The translations under genes and the position numbers were made by a program. The notes under the pieces were generated by a model. The model was not told the origin of the DNA. It ran no database searches and saw only the letters and a list, made by a program, of their open reading frames with translations. Source: Echinococcus granulosus (taxonomy: Eukaryota > Platyhelminthes > Cestoda > Cyclophyllidea > Taeniidae). Taken from it: 64,000 bases of DNA. Below are positions 50,401 through 63,851 of the stretch, piece after piece; position 1 is the first letter of the stretch, and each line of letters starts with the position of its first letter. Location: positions 1 to 64,000 of the forward strand of contig NW_020170573.1 in NCBI RefSeq assembly GCF_000524195.1. Direction: 5' to 3'.

Positions 50401-53400
50401 CTGCAAGTTCCATGTCCCCTACTCGCTCATCGCGACAAAGCTACTGCCTCCACTGATACCCCTGCTCATCTCAAAGAAACTGAGTCTCACAGAGGTAAGT
50501 TGATGGCTTACTGAGTTCCTACGTCCGGCACTCGTCTGAAGTCTAACCGGGATGACGTCTGGGACTCCTAGGCGCTATGTATACCTCTACCTTATGTTTT
50601 TGTGCCACATTTAACTGGATTTAAGTGATAATTAAAATTGCAGCTCCAATAGCTAACTTTAAACTACTTAAGAACTCGAAGAGCCATCAAATGTTTACTT
50701 TTGAATTATACCCTCATTTTACCACATCCCTATGAGTTGGACACTTTCTGAAGCGCATTAGTCTCCCCTTACTTATCCAAAATGTGCGATGGATTTGATT
50801 CACGAGGATGCCTTTTTACTACAAAATTTAATACTAACTTATGAAATGCTACAGTATGGAAGAAAATGCAGACGTCTTCTAAATAAAACAGGCTTTTCCC
50901 CAAGTTATAGCTCTTATTTTCCCCTGTTCAGGCCCTATCATCACTTTTACTTCAGTAGACTTAGAAGTTATTTGCACTTTTAAAACTACCCCTCGCTTAA
51001 GGCTACTATTTCCGAATGAAGCAACACTTAGAGGGTACACCACGCAAAAAAGGGTAGACAGTAGAATCTTATATGTCACAATCACCTCTTTAATTCTTAC
51101 TATCATGAACGTCGAGGACGGGAAGCACCGAAGGTATTCCAGTCACACTGAAGCAATTTTTTTTATTGAGTGGAGGCGTTCTGTTGCCCAAATTCGAAAA
51201 GAATCTTTAAATTCTTTGGACCCCTGTAAAAAAATCTCTAAATTTAGTGGTAAGTGAAAGGCTTTGTACTCAGCCGTGAGATTCATAGTTGGTAGAGATC
51301 TGGGCAGGAAGCCTACGTTGCATGGCCATTCTCCTTATTTCCACGTTTTTTCTTTACATTGCTTCTGTTAATTTACATACCTAATTTGTTGATTGCTCTC
51401 CAGCAGTGCCCCTCAACGCCAAGCTCTGGGAAAATTGATAGTGTTAAGTAGGCACTAATCATTCAACTTAATTATCCATTACGGAGGCCCTCTTAAACTT
51501 ATTTGTAAGCAAAAGCTGATGTGAATGTCAACTAACAAATGATATAAATGTGTTCACCGTGACTATCCCAATGAGAACCAGAGCAAAAGGAGTCATCCAT
51601 CTCCTAAAGTGAAGTTGAATTGTCCACTTTTCCAGCCCAATGTGATACTTGGATGGATTTAGGTTTATTTGTTTTACCACTTTCAACAACTTCGTCTTCA
51701 ACTTCAATTCATTCGCACTTATTCAGATTAAGCGCCATGATCTTCAAGATACACAGGATGAGACGTCTCGGCTTCGTTCATAACGCCAAATTATCAACCG
51801 TGTCTAATCATTTTCTGCCATCGACGATGCTTCTGCACTTATTGTTTGGACAAGTAATTTCTGGTGCCTGTAGGAATTGTGGCAGAATTGGAAAATCGTC
51901 ATCGATACTGTGCGGGTTTTCAAAACAGCACCAACAACAATAATTCCATTATGCATGCCCTCATCATAAAATAATTATTCCTGATTCATTTTAATTAGCT
52001 TTAAAGCCTGATTACATTCATATACTCTTTAATTGATAATCCTGTTGTTTGCGCATTATTTGTATTTTGAAGGAGCACTCTGATAAAGTTAGACCCGGAA
52101 GTAATTTTTAACCTCCAGCACGTCATAACTCAAAAACGCAGTGTCGGGAGACATGATAATTAATGAGGAATCCATTGAATTCTGGCATTTCAACAACACT
52201 TATCGAACGTACCAATCCTTTTTACCTACTACCCGATGTGAGTAGAGTCATGACCACCATATTTTTTGCCACATGATGTTATCTGCATTCTTTTCACTTG
52301 ACGACTTTTGTTGTAGTTTTGCGCTCTCATGGGAGTGGCTCGTTTGATGCTGGAGCAAATTGACCGAGGAAGGACAATCGAGTATTCACGAAAAAAAAGT
52401 CTGAGTGCAGATGAGGGCATCATGGATTACAAGTGAGGCTAAACACTTTCCGACTTCTCCGCCTCCACGACTCTCGCAACTGTTCATCTTAATGGCTTGA
52501 AATTCGCTTAGGTTAGGGACTTCTCAGCCAGGCATATTGCTAGTAGACTAACAAGAAAGTGTAAGACTATCCCATTTTAAGTGAGCCCCAGTAACATGGT
52601 CAGTTGTTTGTACTCCCAACTGAAGCATGGTTTTCGGTAAGTTAGTTAATAATTTCGCTTGGTGCGAGCTTCATACTATAGAAGATTTGATGGTTCTCAA
52701 ACCAGCAGTCAAAGTGAGTTTATAATTTCCTAGCATATCTTTTACACCAACCAGAAAATTCATTGAGCCTCAGTACTGCCCATTCTGTCCTACTGTGCAC
52801 GGGTAATTGCAGTTTCGCGCCTTCCCTATTATGCATACACTATAAAATCTCTTAGCAGTAAAAATTCTACAAATTTCGGCGAAGTCCACCTTGCTTTAAC
52901 CCGATGTTTGGCTTTTCAAGGGCGCCTCAATGTGTCGGACGTACTCAAGCGAGTAGCCATCGCAAGGATGTAAAAAGTCCCATTAATGGAACTGTGGCTT
53001 GATACATCCACGCGTAACCGATTTACAGAGCAACACATTTTTTGCAAAAGAAGAACCATAAAACCTCAGTCTGACTTTGCTTGTATCAAAAGCTTTTAAT
53101 CAGGGCCCTACTGAACTTTATTGGTCAGTTCGTTCTCCACGGCCCTTATCGTGATTTCGAATGCGCCAATAAGAGTAAGGAAGTAGTAATAGACAAAAAG
53201 CTAGCCACTTTTCTTTCCACAAATCAGGCAGCATTCTGACCCTCATTTAGCTCACATTTTAAAATGCACTGTTTTGAATTGCGTGCATTTTATTCCAACA
53301 TCAAACAAACAGGCATACCATTGGCTGTCCTCCAGCAATTCACTTTCTCCCCACACGACTCTTAGTGTGTGGTGGACTGCAAATGCCGTTTTTCACCGCG

Positions 53401-56400
53401 AACTTCTTGCTAAGAACTAAACAACTGTGGTTAAGACCTCTTCCTTCGCTAATATTTGAAGATGCCAAAGAAAAAGCTTTGTCTTCAGAAATTGACAGCA
53501 ACATTCAATTGGTTAAAAGGAAGTGCTATTTTTACAAGATAACACGATGCAAAGCCTACCTGTGAGAAGGTTTGCATTTTGGTATTGTGAGAGGGAGAGA
53601 TGTGCTGTCCTACCTCACCTTCTGCATTCCATTGTCCATATTTCTTTAAGTAATTGTCTCCTCCTTTTGGTATTACTATCGGGCAGTCACATGTGAAAAA
53701 AATTGACACTTGGGAAGTGAATGTAAGGCAAAAACCCGGGGGCCGGTTGCTTTTTGCCCCTAAAGACAAAACATTTTGTAATGTTTGGGTTCGCAGTAGG
53801 CTTGTTTTCCACTGGGAAAAGGTTGAAGACCGTAACTATGTTTTTCTTTCGCTTACTAAATAATTTAGCGACTTTCTACGATGTTGTGGTTTCTGCTAAA
53901 TGAATCGTGGAAAATTTTTTAATTACCTTACTCTATTAAAATAAATGATGCTCATCAAAGTGTATAAAATAATTTTTAAGCACAGATCAAGCCACGTTTA
54001 GCCCTCTTTTACTGTCGCTAGCCTCAAGAACCTAAAAGATTCTAAAAAAGAGTTTGTCCTCATCAAATGACAGGTTATTTTCTTCTTTTTGCTAACAGTA
54101 GGAAATCCGAATGTTCTAATTTGGCTAATATCGGAGGTTAGGGCGAGCCCCTAATCACTGGTGCGCAATTATGCTCTGAACTTCTCCAATTGATACTTTT
54201 AGTGTCAGAACGAACACCGGTTACTACAGAAACCTCCCTCTCATTTCCATGCAACAGCCCACAATTGACTTTTCCCGAAGTCCTCCTAATCCCAACCATG
54301 TCAATCTGTCGCGCCCGCGATCCCATTCCTCTGGCCAGTTTTTTTTCTTTTACAATTAACTGTCCAATGTCGCATCTTGTCAACTTGTTAGCTTAACGTT
54401 AATGTTTAGCTTTTTCTTTTTTAAATTTATGATTCTTGAACGAAAGGCAGGAAACTCTCAGTGTCATCAGAACAAGTAATGATTTATTATAGTAGTGTGA
54501 CTAATGTGACTTTATAGACGCAGAAGAAATATGGTCAACGAAAAAACAAGGATGAATATTTCTTCATCCCTTCTCTTATAGATTCGAACGCTTTCTCGAT
54601 TGGCATCCAGTCCAGTACGTCTCCTTGGAGTTCTAGTCGACAGTTCCTAAGTCGACTTCGAGCTTCCAGTCAGTGCTCGGAGACCATGCTCCAGAGAGGT
54701 TCCACACCTTTCGGTAGTTTCATCTCCCCCAACAAAGTAGTTCTAGCATAAAATTTGATGCCCTCTGATGCAAACTGACTTATAAATTAGTTTTTAGTAC
54801 TATGCAATACTGCAATCTCCTATCCCACTACTATGTGACAGCAAATCATTTTAACTTTGAATTCGGTAAAGAATAGAGTGAAATTGGTTCCACTCTTTCA
54901 AAAATAAATACGATGACAATTGGTTCGAAAAGTAGAGTGAATGCGTTCTGTTAACTTTGGGCACTGTCCGCAGATGCGCAATCATGAAAGTTGTTTTTTT
55001 ATTCATGAAACTCAGCTGAAACATCCTCTATTGTCGGAACAGCAAATCCATAGTGAACCACTACTTCTGTCCCGGCATCGTAAAGCTTCCGATAAGGATC
55101 ATTTTCAGCCTTCTGGCATGTTTCCATACCCTATCATACTTACGAGTATTGACTGCGTCAACGGCTTACCTAAAGCTATTTCTCTCCTTTCGGAACGTGC
55201 ATTTTATTAGGCTTAGGCTGTGTGTGGGGATTATTAATTCAAAAATTAATCACATGCGTGTTTGCTGCTTTGCCCAGCTGGTCTGCAGTACCTGCGGCCA
55301 CAGGACAAGACACGTAGCAATCCCAGCTTTGGCCAGCGGCTTTCACTAAGCCTTCTGCCCAGGGCCTCAAGAGCTGCCTCGTGGAACAACTCGGCTACTG
55401 CACTGGCGGCACTGAAACGACGTCGCTCCTCCGGCGGCACGTCCCCACGTCTCTCGGTAGGTTACACCTATCCAATGCCGCCTTTCTTCCAATCATCCTA
55501 CATTGCGTCTCGTAGGCGAAGAATTGAGTGGTTACATTTTGTTAAAGGGACCGATGCCTGGGAGAGCAAGTGGTAACATCGGAATCACGTACACCTGGTA
55601 GCGTGAAGGCTGTAATTTGGTTGCCTGACTTATCGAATAATATTGCGTAGATTTTAGGCACAATCGTTACGCTGCGTGGCCATATTTTGTTTGAGGCTTC
55701 GTTCTTATGAATATCTTGTTTGTTAAAACTGCTCCTAGCAACGCAATGTCATTTTGTAGCCAGTAGGCTTATGAAGTCAATATTGGTGTGTATATATGGA
55801 CCATCAATGAGATTTCTTAAAGAGACATGTATAGGGAAATTCGAGGTGAAGTGTGGATGGGATCCAACGGTGAGTTCATTTTGAAGGTTCATCAGGCTCC
55901 ATAAAGTTTTCGATGTAAAGATAATCAAACTGATATAGCTTGGTTAGCCAACAAGGACTTTTTAAAATCGCTATATTTATCCTATTTCTTCTTCCCTCTC
56001 CCCTTGCATTATGCGTCTATGAAGCCTTCCATTCGGACTACTTTAAGGTTTTAAAACTGCGGATCTTAAAACTCTGCTCGTAACTTTTTTGTTGCAGTTA
56101 CACTACTATAGATGGGAATTACTAGTGTGGGAATCGGTGCGTAAAACTTTGATTCATTACTGAATGCGATATGAGGCAAAGGGCAAAAAATGCAGCTGTC
56201 ATAGCCTCCACACAGCGCCCACTTCAATCTTTGGATTTTTATTTTCACGACTTCAGTCCTTTATGATGGACACCTTATCGCTAGTTGTGACCAAATGGGC
56301 TGTTTCAATGTTTGAAGTAACAATTCCACCCATACCACGACTAGGTTAATAACGAAGGTAGAAAAAGTAATCTTATTTTAGCGGTAGAAGAGATTTCGAG

Positions 56401-59400
56401 GCCGCGCATGCAAATCACATTATAAGCATTACATACCTTTGGGGAATTTAACCATTCCCAGATGCCGTGTGCTTAAAACAGCGATCACAGTGTCACCAGA
56501 TAGACATATTTTTGCTGGTCCGCAATAGATGCTTATAGCATTTCTACCTCTTTGGATGCATTTCCACAGGGTATTTTTAGAGATTTTAATTACATTCAGG
56601 AGCCCAGTAATGCGTGATTTGTAGGCAAATACTTGTAAAGTACACGCATAGCAGTTTTAGAGTTGGGTGTTCGTCATCGACTCCCCTTCATGTCTTTACA
56701 TGTGGCTATTTTTGGGCGGACCAAGGGGCCGATGTGTTTGTGTGCTGAGCATGCGTTATCTGATGTCGTCTAGTCTGCCCTTTTACTTTTTCCATGCCCT
56801 CCAAACCAGACACAAATACTATCCACTTCATTTACTGTCATCTAAAATTTGGAAATGTTTGAGCAGAAAGGAAAAGAAATAGACCGGGGTGTTGGTCCCA
56901 ACCGTTCTAAAAGTGCAATCACGAAATGACGCCCAATGGGGCCCTTCTGTAATAGGCTGCACTGGGAATAACTAAGGGAGCAAAATCAGCAGAGCAGTTT
57001 AAGTGGAAATTTCAACGAGATGGAAATAATGCGTGAAGGTGCATAATTAACTAATGAGTGACTTTTTGAAGCTATGTATAAAAAAAGCTAACCACTTTCA
57101 TCCTCTATGGCCATTCAGTTTGGATAATTTCCCCGTTTGTAAGATGCTAATATAGAGGTCATACAAACTAAACACTAGAGTATGCAAATTTGTACTTTTT
57201 GGATTCAATGCAGTCGGATAAGAAACTCTCTCAAAAACGAGAGACAAGTTCCCAGTAAGGAAAATGCGAAAAAAATATTGGCTTTTACTGTTTGAAAGCC
57301 ACCACCGGAACCACCATATATACTAAATGTGAAAATATTCCTACTTATCGAAGTTACATGAAAACTTTTATATGCATAAAATGCCCTATTTGGCCAGCCT
57401 ATCCAAATAGTCAAGCATGGGGTTCTCTGCCATCTATAAGTTGTAGTTTTAATTACTGTACTGTTAAGCGGAGATTACTGTAGGTTTCCTATGCCAAGCG
57501 ATAGGTTTGCATTCTCCCTTCACCAACCAAAGATTGCTTTTGTTCTCGGCTGACGGGCAGAATGATCACTATGACTACCTGGGTGTGGGTAGTCGGACGG
57601 GCACGGGCTTTCTGGACCCTCGACGCCACAGCTATGGGTGCTCGGGCACCTCCTCAGCCAATTCGCTACTCACCGGTGGAGTCTGTGAGGGTCCCTTTTC
57701 CTCCAGTCCTCTTCAGTCCGGTCAAGGTAGCCGACGTCCCTCCGCTCCCATCTTCGATCGGAACATGGGATCGGCCAGTTACCGTAGGATTTCCCTACTT
57801 AAAATATCCTAGTTTCTTGTTAAAAATATCTTTTTCTCAATCTACAGGTTAGCTGTGATCTTGGTGTACCGTTAAATTCGGTTTTCCAGTGATGATATTG
57901 AAAAGAAATCGCCCCTTTTTAATATAAGTTTTCAGTTCCGATACAGTTAAATCGATCCTACGTGCAAAAATTAGGACATTAAATTCTCCTGCTTTAAAAA
58001 TAGGTCATCGTCAGTCTTTTATTCAATTGGGGTCGGAATGTATTATTGCATTGAATCCTATTACAAAAACTCCTGGGTTGTCTAGCAACCCCGCTATGCA
58101 GAATCCAACTTAATAACGAAATACTACACTTTTATATAGCCGAACAGATATTGCAGAGTTGAACACAGTACAGCATTTACTAATACACATGACGGTAGAT
58201 AAGGTGGTGTACATTAAACATGCTGGTCACAATGCGTTGCGCCCATGCGTGACAGTTTGCATGACTGGTGGGCAAAGTAGCAGAGTTGTGGACACAATCT
58301 TGTCTCCATTTCACACCACTCCTAAACCTAAAAGTGCATTCACACATTGAATGGTCATTATACCTAATAAACGAGATGCACAGTTAATAGTCCAGCTCAA
58401 CTTTGGCGCTATGGATGATGAAGATTGACTTTTCAGCAAGTAGAGCCTTCCTATAATTTCTTTGATTTGGTGGTACGACTTACTGTTGGACAGAATGTTA
58501 TACATAGTGACACTCATACGGAACTACGTCACCAACTTATTAAAGCCCATTTATTTTCCTGTTTTCTTGGAAAAAAACAAATTATACCGCTATTAAATTT
58601 ATTGTAAGCACTGAGTTATTGCAATAATCTCAGAAATTCAGCATTAGAATGGGATCAGAGTTAATAATTTGCCAAAAACGCATAGCCAATAGCACATTCC
58701 TTCAAATTTCAAAAGATTCCGAAACCCTTTGTTGTTCATATAAATTTGAGCTTTTGACATTTCTACCGATGTGTCTGTTCCTTGAATATGACAAATTTAT
58801 GCTCATTTTATAGAGTGGTCGCTTTAAATATGTATTAGTGTAGCGCCCCGAGACTTCCCCAAAGACGAAGGTAAACATAGTACCAGGACAGAAGAGTTGA
58901 GCGAGCTACTGGCATGGCCCGGAGGCCATTCCGCCAATCGGAAGTACAAAGGCGGAGCCTCAAGGGTCCGCGAAATTAAAGCAAAGGGTTAAACAAGCAA
59001 GCGGGGCATTGTACTACCACTCATCCAAATTTTTGTCTGTCTAAATGAACTGAGGTATACACACATTCATGTCACTCCTAATTTCGAAGCCCTGAATTTG
59101 ATTTCCATTAGCCTGTCAAATCCTTTGTCTTTCAATGCACATCCCCTAATTACCGTTTATGCACGACTCGAAGGAAATAAATAAAATTTCGGTGTAACTT
59201 ATGAGGGATAGCTACTCCCTTTTTATTCAGTTGTATTTTCTGATTAAGTGAAGGGCTAGTTTGTACGAAAGTGGCCTTCAATTTAGCTTAGATATTTGCC
59301 GTGATATTTTGGATGGTGATGCAAAATAGTTAAGGGACAAGCTCACAATAAGTAAACGTAGACCGCCGCATCGGTCAAAGTCATCTTCGTAGGCGCAGCA

Positions 59401-60584
59401 AGGCCAACTAGTGGGGAAGAGGAAGGGCTGCTGGGCTGTTAACATGAATGGAATAATATGCTACCGAGGTAGTGACAGAAATCCGCCAAGACTGAAGACT
59501 AAAAAGAGGGGAATCATCTCTTTGTAATGACATGGTCTGTCTCTACACTGCCTTGGCTTACTTTTGATAGGCTAGGGATAAGACTAAATGTATCCAAATC
59601 CTAAATGCTAAAAGATTCAATCACAAATGTACATTTATAGTCTAAACGGTTACCGGTTCCGTTTTTCTCAATTCAATTATTCCTTTTTTTGGCATTTTAG
59701 CGCAAACAGGACATTCACCTTTCACCGGGCAGCCTCTGGAGAACGTTTTCAGCAAGATTGTGGTGAGTTAGTTAGCTAGGTTAGTTAGGTTTCCTCTCTG
59801 AAGTTGAAAGAAAACATGACATTAGGGCAGAAGGTGTATTTGCGACGTACAGAACGGCTGGAGAGGAGCTACTGGTCTGGCTCGGTGGTCATACCATCCA
59901 ACGGAAGTTCAAAGGCGGAGGCTTAAGTGCCTGCGAAACAAAAGCAAAGAGTCAAATACCAATTTTACAAGGTTGACCTTTCCCCACGTTTATTTAAAGC
60001 TTTCTTACAGGAGCACACAAACTTTCGGGTGCTCTCTCACTAATTTTCATTAATGTTGAGAGGGAGAGACAGATTGTCATACGACATTCCTACTCGGAGA
60101 GAGAAAATTGTGACCATTCGGATTTACTTATATCACCATTGAATGGAAAAGTCACTTGACTGGGATAGTTAGTTTAGAGGGAGAGAGAACATTCAAGCAA
60201 TGACTTATATTTGTTGTCTAAATCTGCAAATCTGAAGGCATTTCTTAGCCATTAGGGCAGTACATCGTAAACGTAATCGAGGAAAGAATCTTAGACTCTA
60301 TACACCTTGGGCTCATTAAACTTTCGAATTAATTCTCCAGTCTTATGAAGAAATAGCAGATGTATCCGTTCATAACTTGAATGGGTGTTAAAATTCTCCA
60401 CTAAAATGTTTTTTGTTAGATTAGAGTGCATCAACATTATAAAAAATTTACGCGTAGAGATAATTCACTCAATGTCGTAAAAGTGGAGGAGAAATAGCAA
60501 CTAAATCGACACCTGAGTAGGAGTTCAGTTAATTTTATCTTTCCACAACTGTTCTTTTAGACCAGTCTTTTCACAAGACGCTGA
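35434..60584 (+). CDS. SCYL2: SCY1-like protein 2 (SCYL2), clathrin-traffic pseudokinase
   Basis: Exons: 35434-35595, 36310-36470, 36695-36767, 37316-37360, 38347-38490, 39163-39372, 41127-41243, 44245-44370, 45230-45409, 46817-46939, 47426-47542, 48464-48590, 50376-50494, 52317-52432, 54203-about 54299; probable tail exons follow to 60584. SCYL2 binds clathrin and AP2 and acts in endosome/TGN traffic. The kinase-like domain shows FCWQVYEA, REINLEICRKEIGTLRNLQH, TDALRYLH, MHCNICPSSIF, WKLGGFGLAES, LDYIAPEV and SPLADIFSLGMVICSVFN, matching SCYL2 better than SCYL1. HRD has become HCN and DFG has become GFG, so catalysis is unlikely. HEAT-like repeats follow (VLPLLWEW..SFVLPSIL, IVLPDIAS, VFPLLKDA, LLPPLIPLL). 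The start of exon 6 and the end of exon 15 are uncertain. Introns reach 3 kb. Confidence 0.88.
40334..40490 (+). repeat. LTR-like repeat copy F (SCYL2 intron 6)
   Basis: Begins GTAGCGCCTGGAC, contains CATAATACTAGGGCCGAAT and GGGGCTACTGGCATGGCC. Single copy, so probably a solo LTR. Confidence 0.7.
41674..41703 (+). repeat. G-rich run, possible G-quadruplex (SCYL2 intron 7)
   Basis: An 11-G run is followed by GGGG, GGGGG and GGG tracts with loops of one to three bases, the pattern of a quadruplex-forming sequence on the sense strand of the intron. Confidence 0.55.
42638..42661. repeat. Perfect 24-bp palindrome (SCYL2 intron 7)
   Basis: TTG, then TAAT/TTAA repeats, then CAA: the 24 bases equal their own reverse complement. 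It is built on an ATTA tetranucleotide repeat, so slippage can explain it. Confidence 0.8.
43411..43580 (+). repeat. LTR-like repeat copy G (SCYL2 intron 7)
   Basis: Contains CGAGACTACCCTGGAGACC, CATAATACTTGGG and GGCTACTGGCAAGGCCCGG followed by AGGCCAGCCCACC. Confidence 0.75.
48916..49055 (-). repeat. LTR-like repeat copy H (SCYL2 intron 12)
   Basis: Read on the minus strand it starts TGTAGCGCTCCGAGTC and ends GTTAAACA, both family termini intact, 140 nt, with a short deletion in the core. The flanking bases do not show an obvious target duplication. Confidence 0.78.
49842..50021 (+). repeat. LTR-like repeat copy I (SCYL2 intron 12)
   Basis: Contains TACGAGACTTTCTTGAAGG, ACATAATAACAGGGCAGAAT and TACTGGCACGGCC, ending GTGTTAAACG. 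Confidence 0.72.
58839..58995 (+). repeat. LTR-like repeat copy J, best terminal structure
   Basis: 157 nt from TGTAGCGCCCCGAGAC to GGGTTAAACA, so the ends form the TGT...ACA of an LTR. The core carries CTACTGGCATGGCCCGG and AGGCCA, which can fold as a short hairpin. It lies in the presumed SCYL2 tail intron. Confidence 0.78.
59777..59958 (+). repeat. LTR-like repeat copy K
   Basis: Contains CTCTCTGAAG, ACATTAGGGCAGAAGGTGTA, GGAGCTACTGGTCTGG and GGCGGAGGCTTAAGTGCC. It starts 14 nt after the exon-like block 59701-59762. Confidence 0.72.
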
Positions 60585-61073
60585 GAGGTGGCGCAGGACA
60601 AAACTACTAATGAGCGAAGGGGATACTGGAAACGGTTTGGAGTGCTCAACGCCGATGAATGCTTGCCCACCGAAACTATGTTTACTCTGTCATTCACTCA
60701 CTCTTGCGTACACTTCCGAACTTCTCATAATCTATGATAATTCCTTAATTAGCCACTGCCTATTTTCATTCCATATGCCATCTCTACGTGCAATCAAAAT
60801 GTCGCAGTTTTCTGGACAGTTTTATAACCCAATATTGTAAAAATGTGTCTCGATTCGATAAATAGGGAATCACTGCAAAATATCAATGCACTTTGCTATT
60901 GTGTCCAAAACCAAGTAATTTACCCCACTGCCAGGTATTCTAAACTTATTTTTATGGCCAAGTTGCTCAAATGACGGATTAGAGTTGCGAGAGGTGAAGA
61001 TCTTACGATAAATTTTGGGGGAAAATTCATGCATATTGAGATCAAAATTGACACTAATTAGTTCAGTGGGTAA

Positions 61074-61249
61074 TTTTAGTATTCTGAGTCTTTCCTGAAG
61101 ACAAAAAGATAAAGTGGCAGTAAAAAATGTATATTACCGATGTAAAGGAGGGCTGAGGGACTGCCGACATAACCCGGAGGCCAAGCCATCGGGCGAAAGC
61201 TTGATAGCAGAGCCTTAAGTGCCTGCGAAATCAAAGCAAAGAGTTAAAA
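61074..61249 (+). repeat. LTR-like repeat copy L
   Basis: Contains GAGTCTTTCCTGAAGAC, ACCCGGAGGCCAAGCC and AGAGCCTTAAGTGCCTGCG, and ends GAGTTAAAAA. Confidence 0.72.
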
Positions 61250-61494
61250 AGATTACCAAAGCATTAAACAATAGTGAGTGCCCATTGTTTTGCTTCTCAG
61301 TTAAATTCTGGCGCATTTTGTTTCCCCTAAAACCATAACTCCATTTTTGCTTTACTGCTAATTCACAACTTTCCCAATTTTTTTTATTTCTACTTTATTT
61401 AAGAGCTTGTTCATGAGTTTGGCAATGCTAGTGAAAAATCAGACTTGTATCAAAAATTTGGCTGAATTATAACTTCTTTTTTAAGGGAATACAC

Positions 61495-61670
61495 TCTAGT
61501 ATCCCGAGAATTCCCTGGAGACGATATCAGACACAATACTTGGGCAGAATATGCATTTGTAAACATACAGAAGGGCTTGGGGGCTACTGGCAAGGTCCAG
61601 AGGCCAGACCGCCCGGTGAAGGTACAACAGCAGAGCCCTAATTGGCCCGCTACCAATACTGCGGGTCACA
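61495..61670 (+). repeat. LTR-like repeat copy M
   Basis: Contains CCCGAGAATTCCCTGGAGAC, ACAATACTTGGGCAGAATAT and GGGGCTACTGGCAAGGTCC. It lies about 250 nt after copy L in the same orientation; the interval does not match the TRIM body. Confidence 0.72.
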
Positions 61671-62889
61671 ACAACCAATTGGAGTACTCTAGTCAGTAGA
61701 TACAAACCCGTGACGAACTGGGCGCCATGTGCCCCCGAGGAAGAGGAAAAGCAAGTTGAATAAGCTTAACCGCTTAACCTTCGTAACCTTTCAGTCATTG
61801 CTACCCTGTAAAGCGTGTCCTCGTATACTGGTTCCAAGGGTATGAAACCAGAGGTGGAGGGGAGAAGGGCCGAGCCTATTACGTACACTGTCGAGATTAG
61901 ATCACGATCTTACATTATTGTGGTCCCAAATGGTCCACAATATTTAATTTAGTAAAGTATGGAGGTGTGTAGACACCAACAATATTATGGTATCTAAGAT
62001 GATGTAAACATTAAGGACACGTTTAAAATGCTGTGTAGAGTCCCTTTTACTAGTTTTCCTTTAGACTTCTTCCTGGTTTTCGTAGTAAAGTCAGTATAAA
62101 CGTGGACCATTCACTTTACGAAGGGCAGTGGTTCCTTCGAAAATAAAAGTACTCACGTTAACCATTCATCTCGGCTTAAACTAGCAACGATGTGCTTTTA
62201 GAATATTTAATAATCAAGACACATTGAATGACGACATTAAATGTGATTACATAATTGGTTTTGTTTGGTTTAATTCCCAATGATTGAACATTTTAACGAC
62301 TAAGGGGGAGCAAACCAATTCGTGTACCCTCCTATCGGTTGGCAGCGGGGCCGGCAACCTTAGTATAGTTGTGGTCTGTTAGGCACAAGTGCCATTCCCG
62401 CAAACGTAATTAAGAAATGCAAATTAACTCCTTTGGGATTAACCATTGCTGCATCATTTATGGTAAAGGGTATGCAAACAAGTACAAGTGAGACCGACAC
62501 AACGGTGTTCTAGGGGAACGGAAATATTCATGCTCCGTAAGAAATGAGAAGTAAAGTTACTTTGACTGGTGAATTTCGGATCACAGAAAGCGTCTTCCTT
62601 TGCACTGAATGGTGAAATTAATGGCAAATTAGCATTCATAACTTTTGTTGGAATTGAGGAATGGATTTAGTCAGTTTATTTCGTAGATGAAAATGTGATA
62701 AGATGAATGAAGATGAATTACCAGTCCCTGAGGTCAGGCGTCGTATTCGAATCAGAAGGATTAAGTGGGTGTTAGAAGTACCACCAACAACCATGGAATA
62801 ACAGTTACCTGCTATTGAATGCCTACAAATGCAGTAATAAGCAATAGCAAGTTGAATATCATGTAACAATTTGATTGTTTGTGTAAATC

Positions 62890-63052
62890 ATCGTTTTGGT
62901 TTAGCAGGAACTTAAAGCACCACTTTGTACTTCCTCTGGGTGGCATGGCCTCTGGGCTATGCCGGTAGTCCCACCCATCCCTTCTGTACTTTGGCAATAC
63001 ATATTCTGCCCTAGTATTGCGTTTTCTTTTATCTTCAAAAAAGCATTTATTC
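62890..63052 (-). repeat. LTR-like repeat copy N
   Basis: On the minus strand it contains CGCAATACTAGGGCAGAATA, GGGACTACCGGCATAGCCC and GGAAGTACAAAGTGG. Confidence 0.7.
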
Positions 63053-63851
63053 AAAATCGGGTTATTTATTAATTAGCATTGTGTACCGATAAGGATTTCG
63101 GTATTTTGCTGGATCAGTCGAATGCATCGTTCGACCTGTACAAATACTTTTAATCCAAGCTCCACAACAGACACGTGAGATTTTGTGTACTGCGTGATTG
63201 TTGGACTCTACCTTTAAGGTGACGAGCAGTAGGCTTACACTAACTACGTGAAAGAATGGCCACCATCGGCCCCTCACCCCTGAGGAGGAAACTAGCTCCG
63301 ATCCCCTTAAACCATTGATAACTTATAAACCTTTAGTATACTCCTCAAATAGAGGTCCTCCTCTACCCAAACTTCTCGTCCCAAGGGTGTGAACCCATGG
63401 GAACACAAACATAATAAGGAGCATAATTTGATACTCACAGTTAGTCCCTAAGCAGTCAGGCTAAGATTGTTACCATAGTTATTCTAATAAGTACAACTCT
63501 AAGTTTGACTTATTGATACGTCTTGACTTTAATAAAACTGATAAAAAAAGTTAATAACAGGAGTTAATGAGCACTTGGCTAATCGTGTACCTCTAAATTT
63601 ATTCCATCATAATTATAGCCAACATGCTGACATATGTTGATGCCATTTGTCATGCATCCACTCCAGGCGGCACTAATGGAATGTTTGATATATACAAAAC
63701 ATAACTTATTCGGAGTAATATTGAATGCATAGTGCTCTTTGAAGTCCAATTGAAGCCAATATCATGAATTTGTAGGAATAACTTCTCACAATTTTTATAA
63801 TGTAGAAGGAAGGTTAGTAGAATGAATGGTGACTGTAATGCTTTGATAGTT

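Larger units (their letters stand above)
54582..60584 (+). other. Probable C-terminal exons of SCYL2
   Basis: Four or five exon-like blocks whose phases join each other: 54582-54713, 55278-55456, 57561-57726, 59701-59762 and 60561-60584 (stop TGA at 60582). They encode a Ser/Arg-rich, low-complexity tail (SSTSPWSSSRQF, SFGQRLSLSLLP, SPFTGQPLENVF). SCYL2 proteins end in such disordered, clathrin/AP2-binding tails. The join from the exon at 54203 is unclear: only a weak donor at 54280 gives the right phase. Alternatively the 57561 exon reads through to a stop at 57812. A separate gene cannot be excluded. Confidence 0.5.

Noticed and set aside
51620..51943. Open frame of 107 codons in SCYL2 intron 13
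   Set aside because: No recognisable domain; it lies between two well-supported SCYL2 exons and its composition is not that of the neighbouring exons.
61700..63430. Possible long terminal repeats sharing CCAAGGGTRTGAA at about 61840 and 63385
   Set aside because: Only a short string is shared, and the flanks do not align well enough to define repeat ends.
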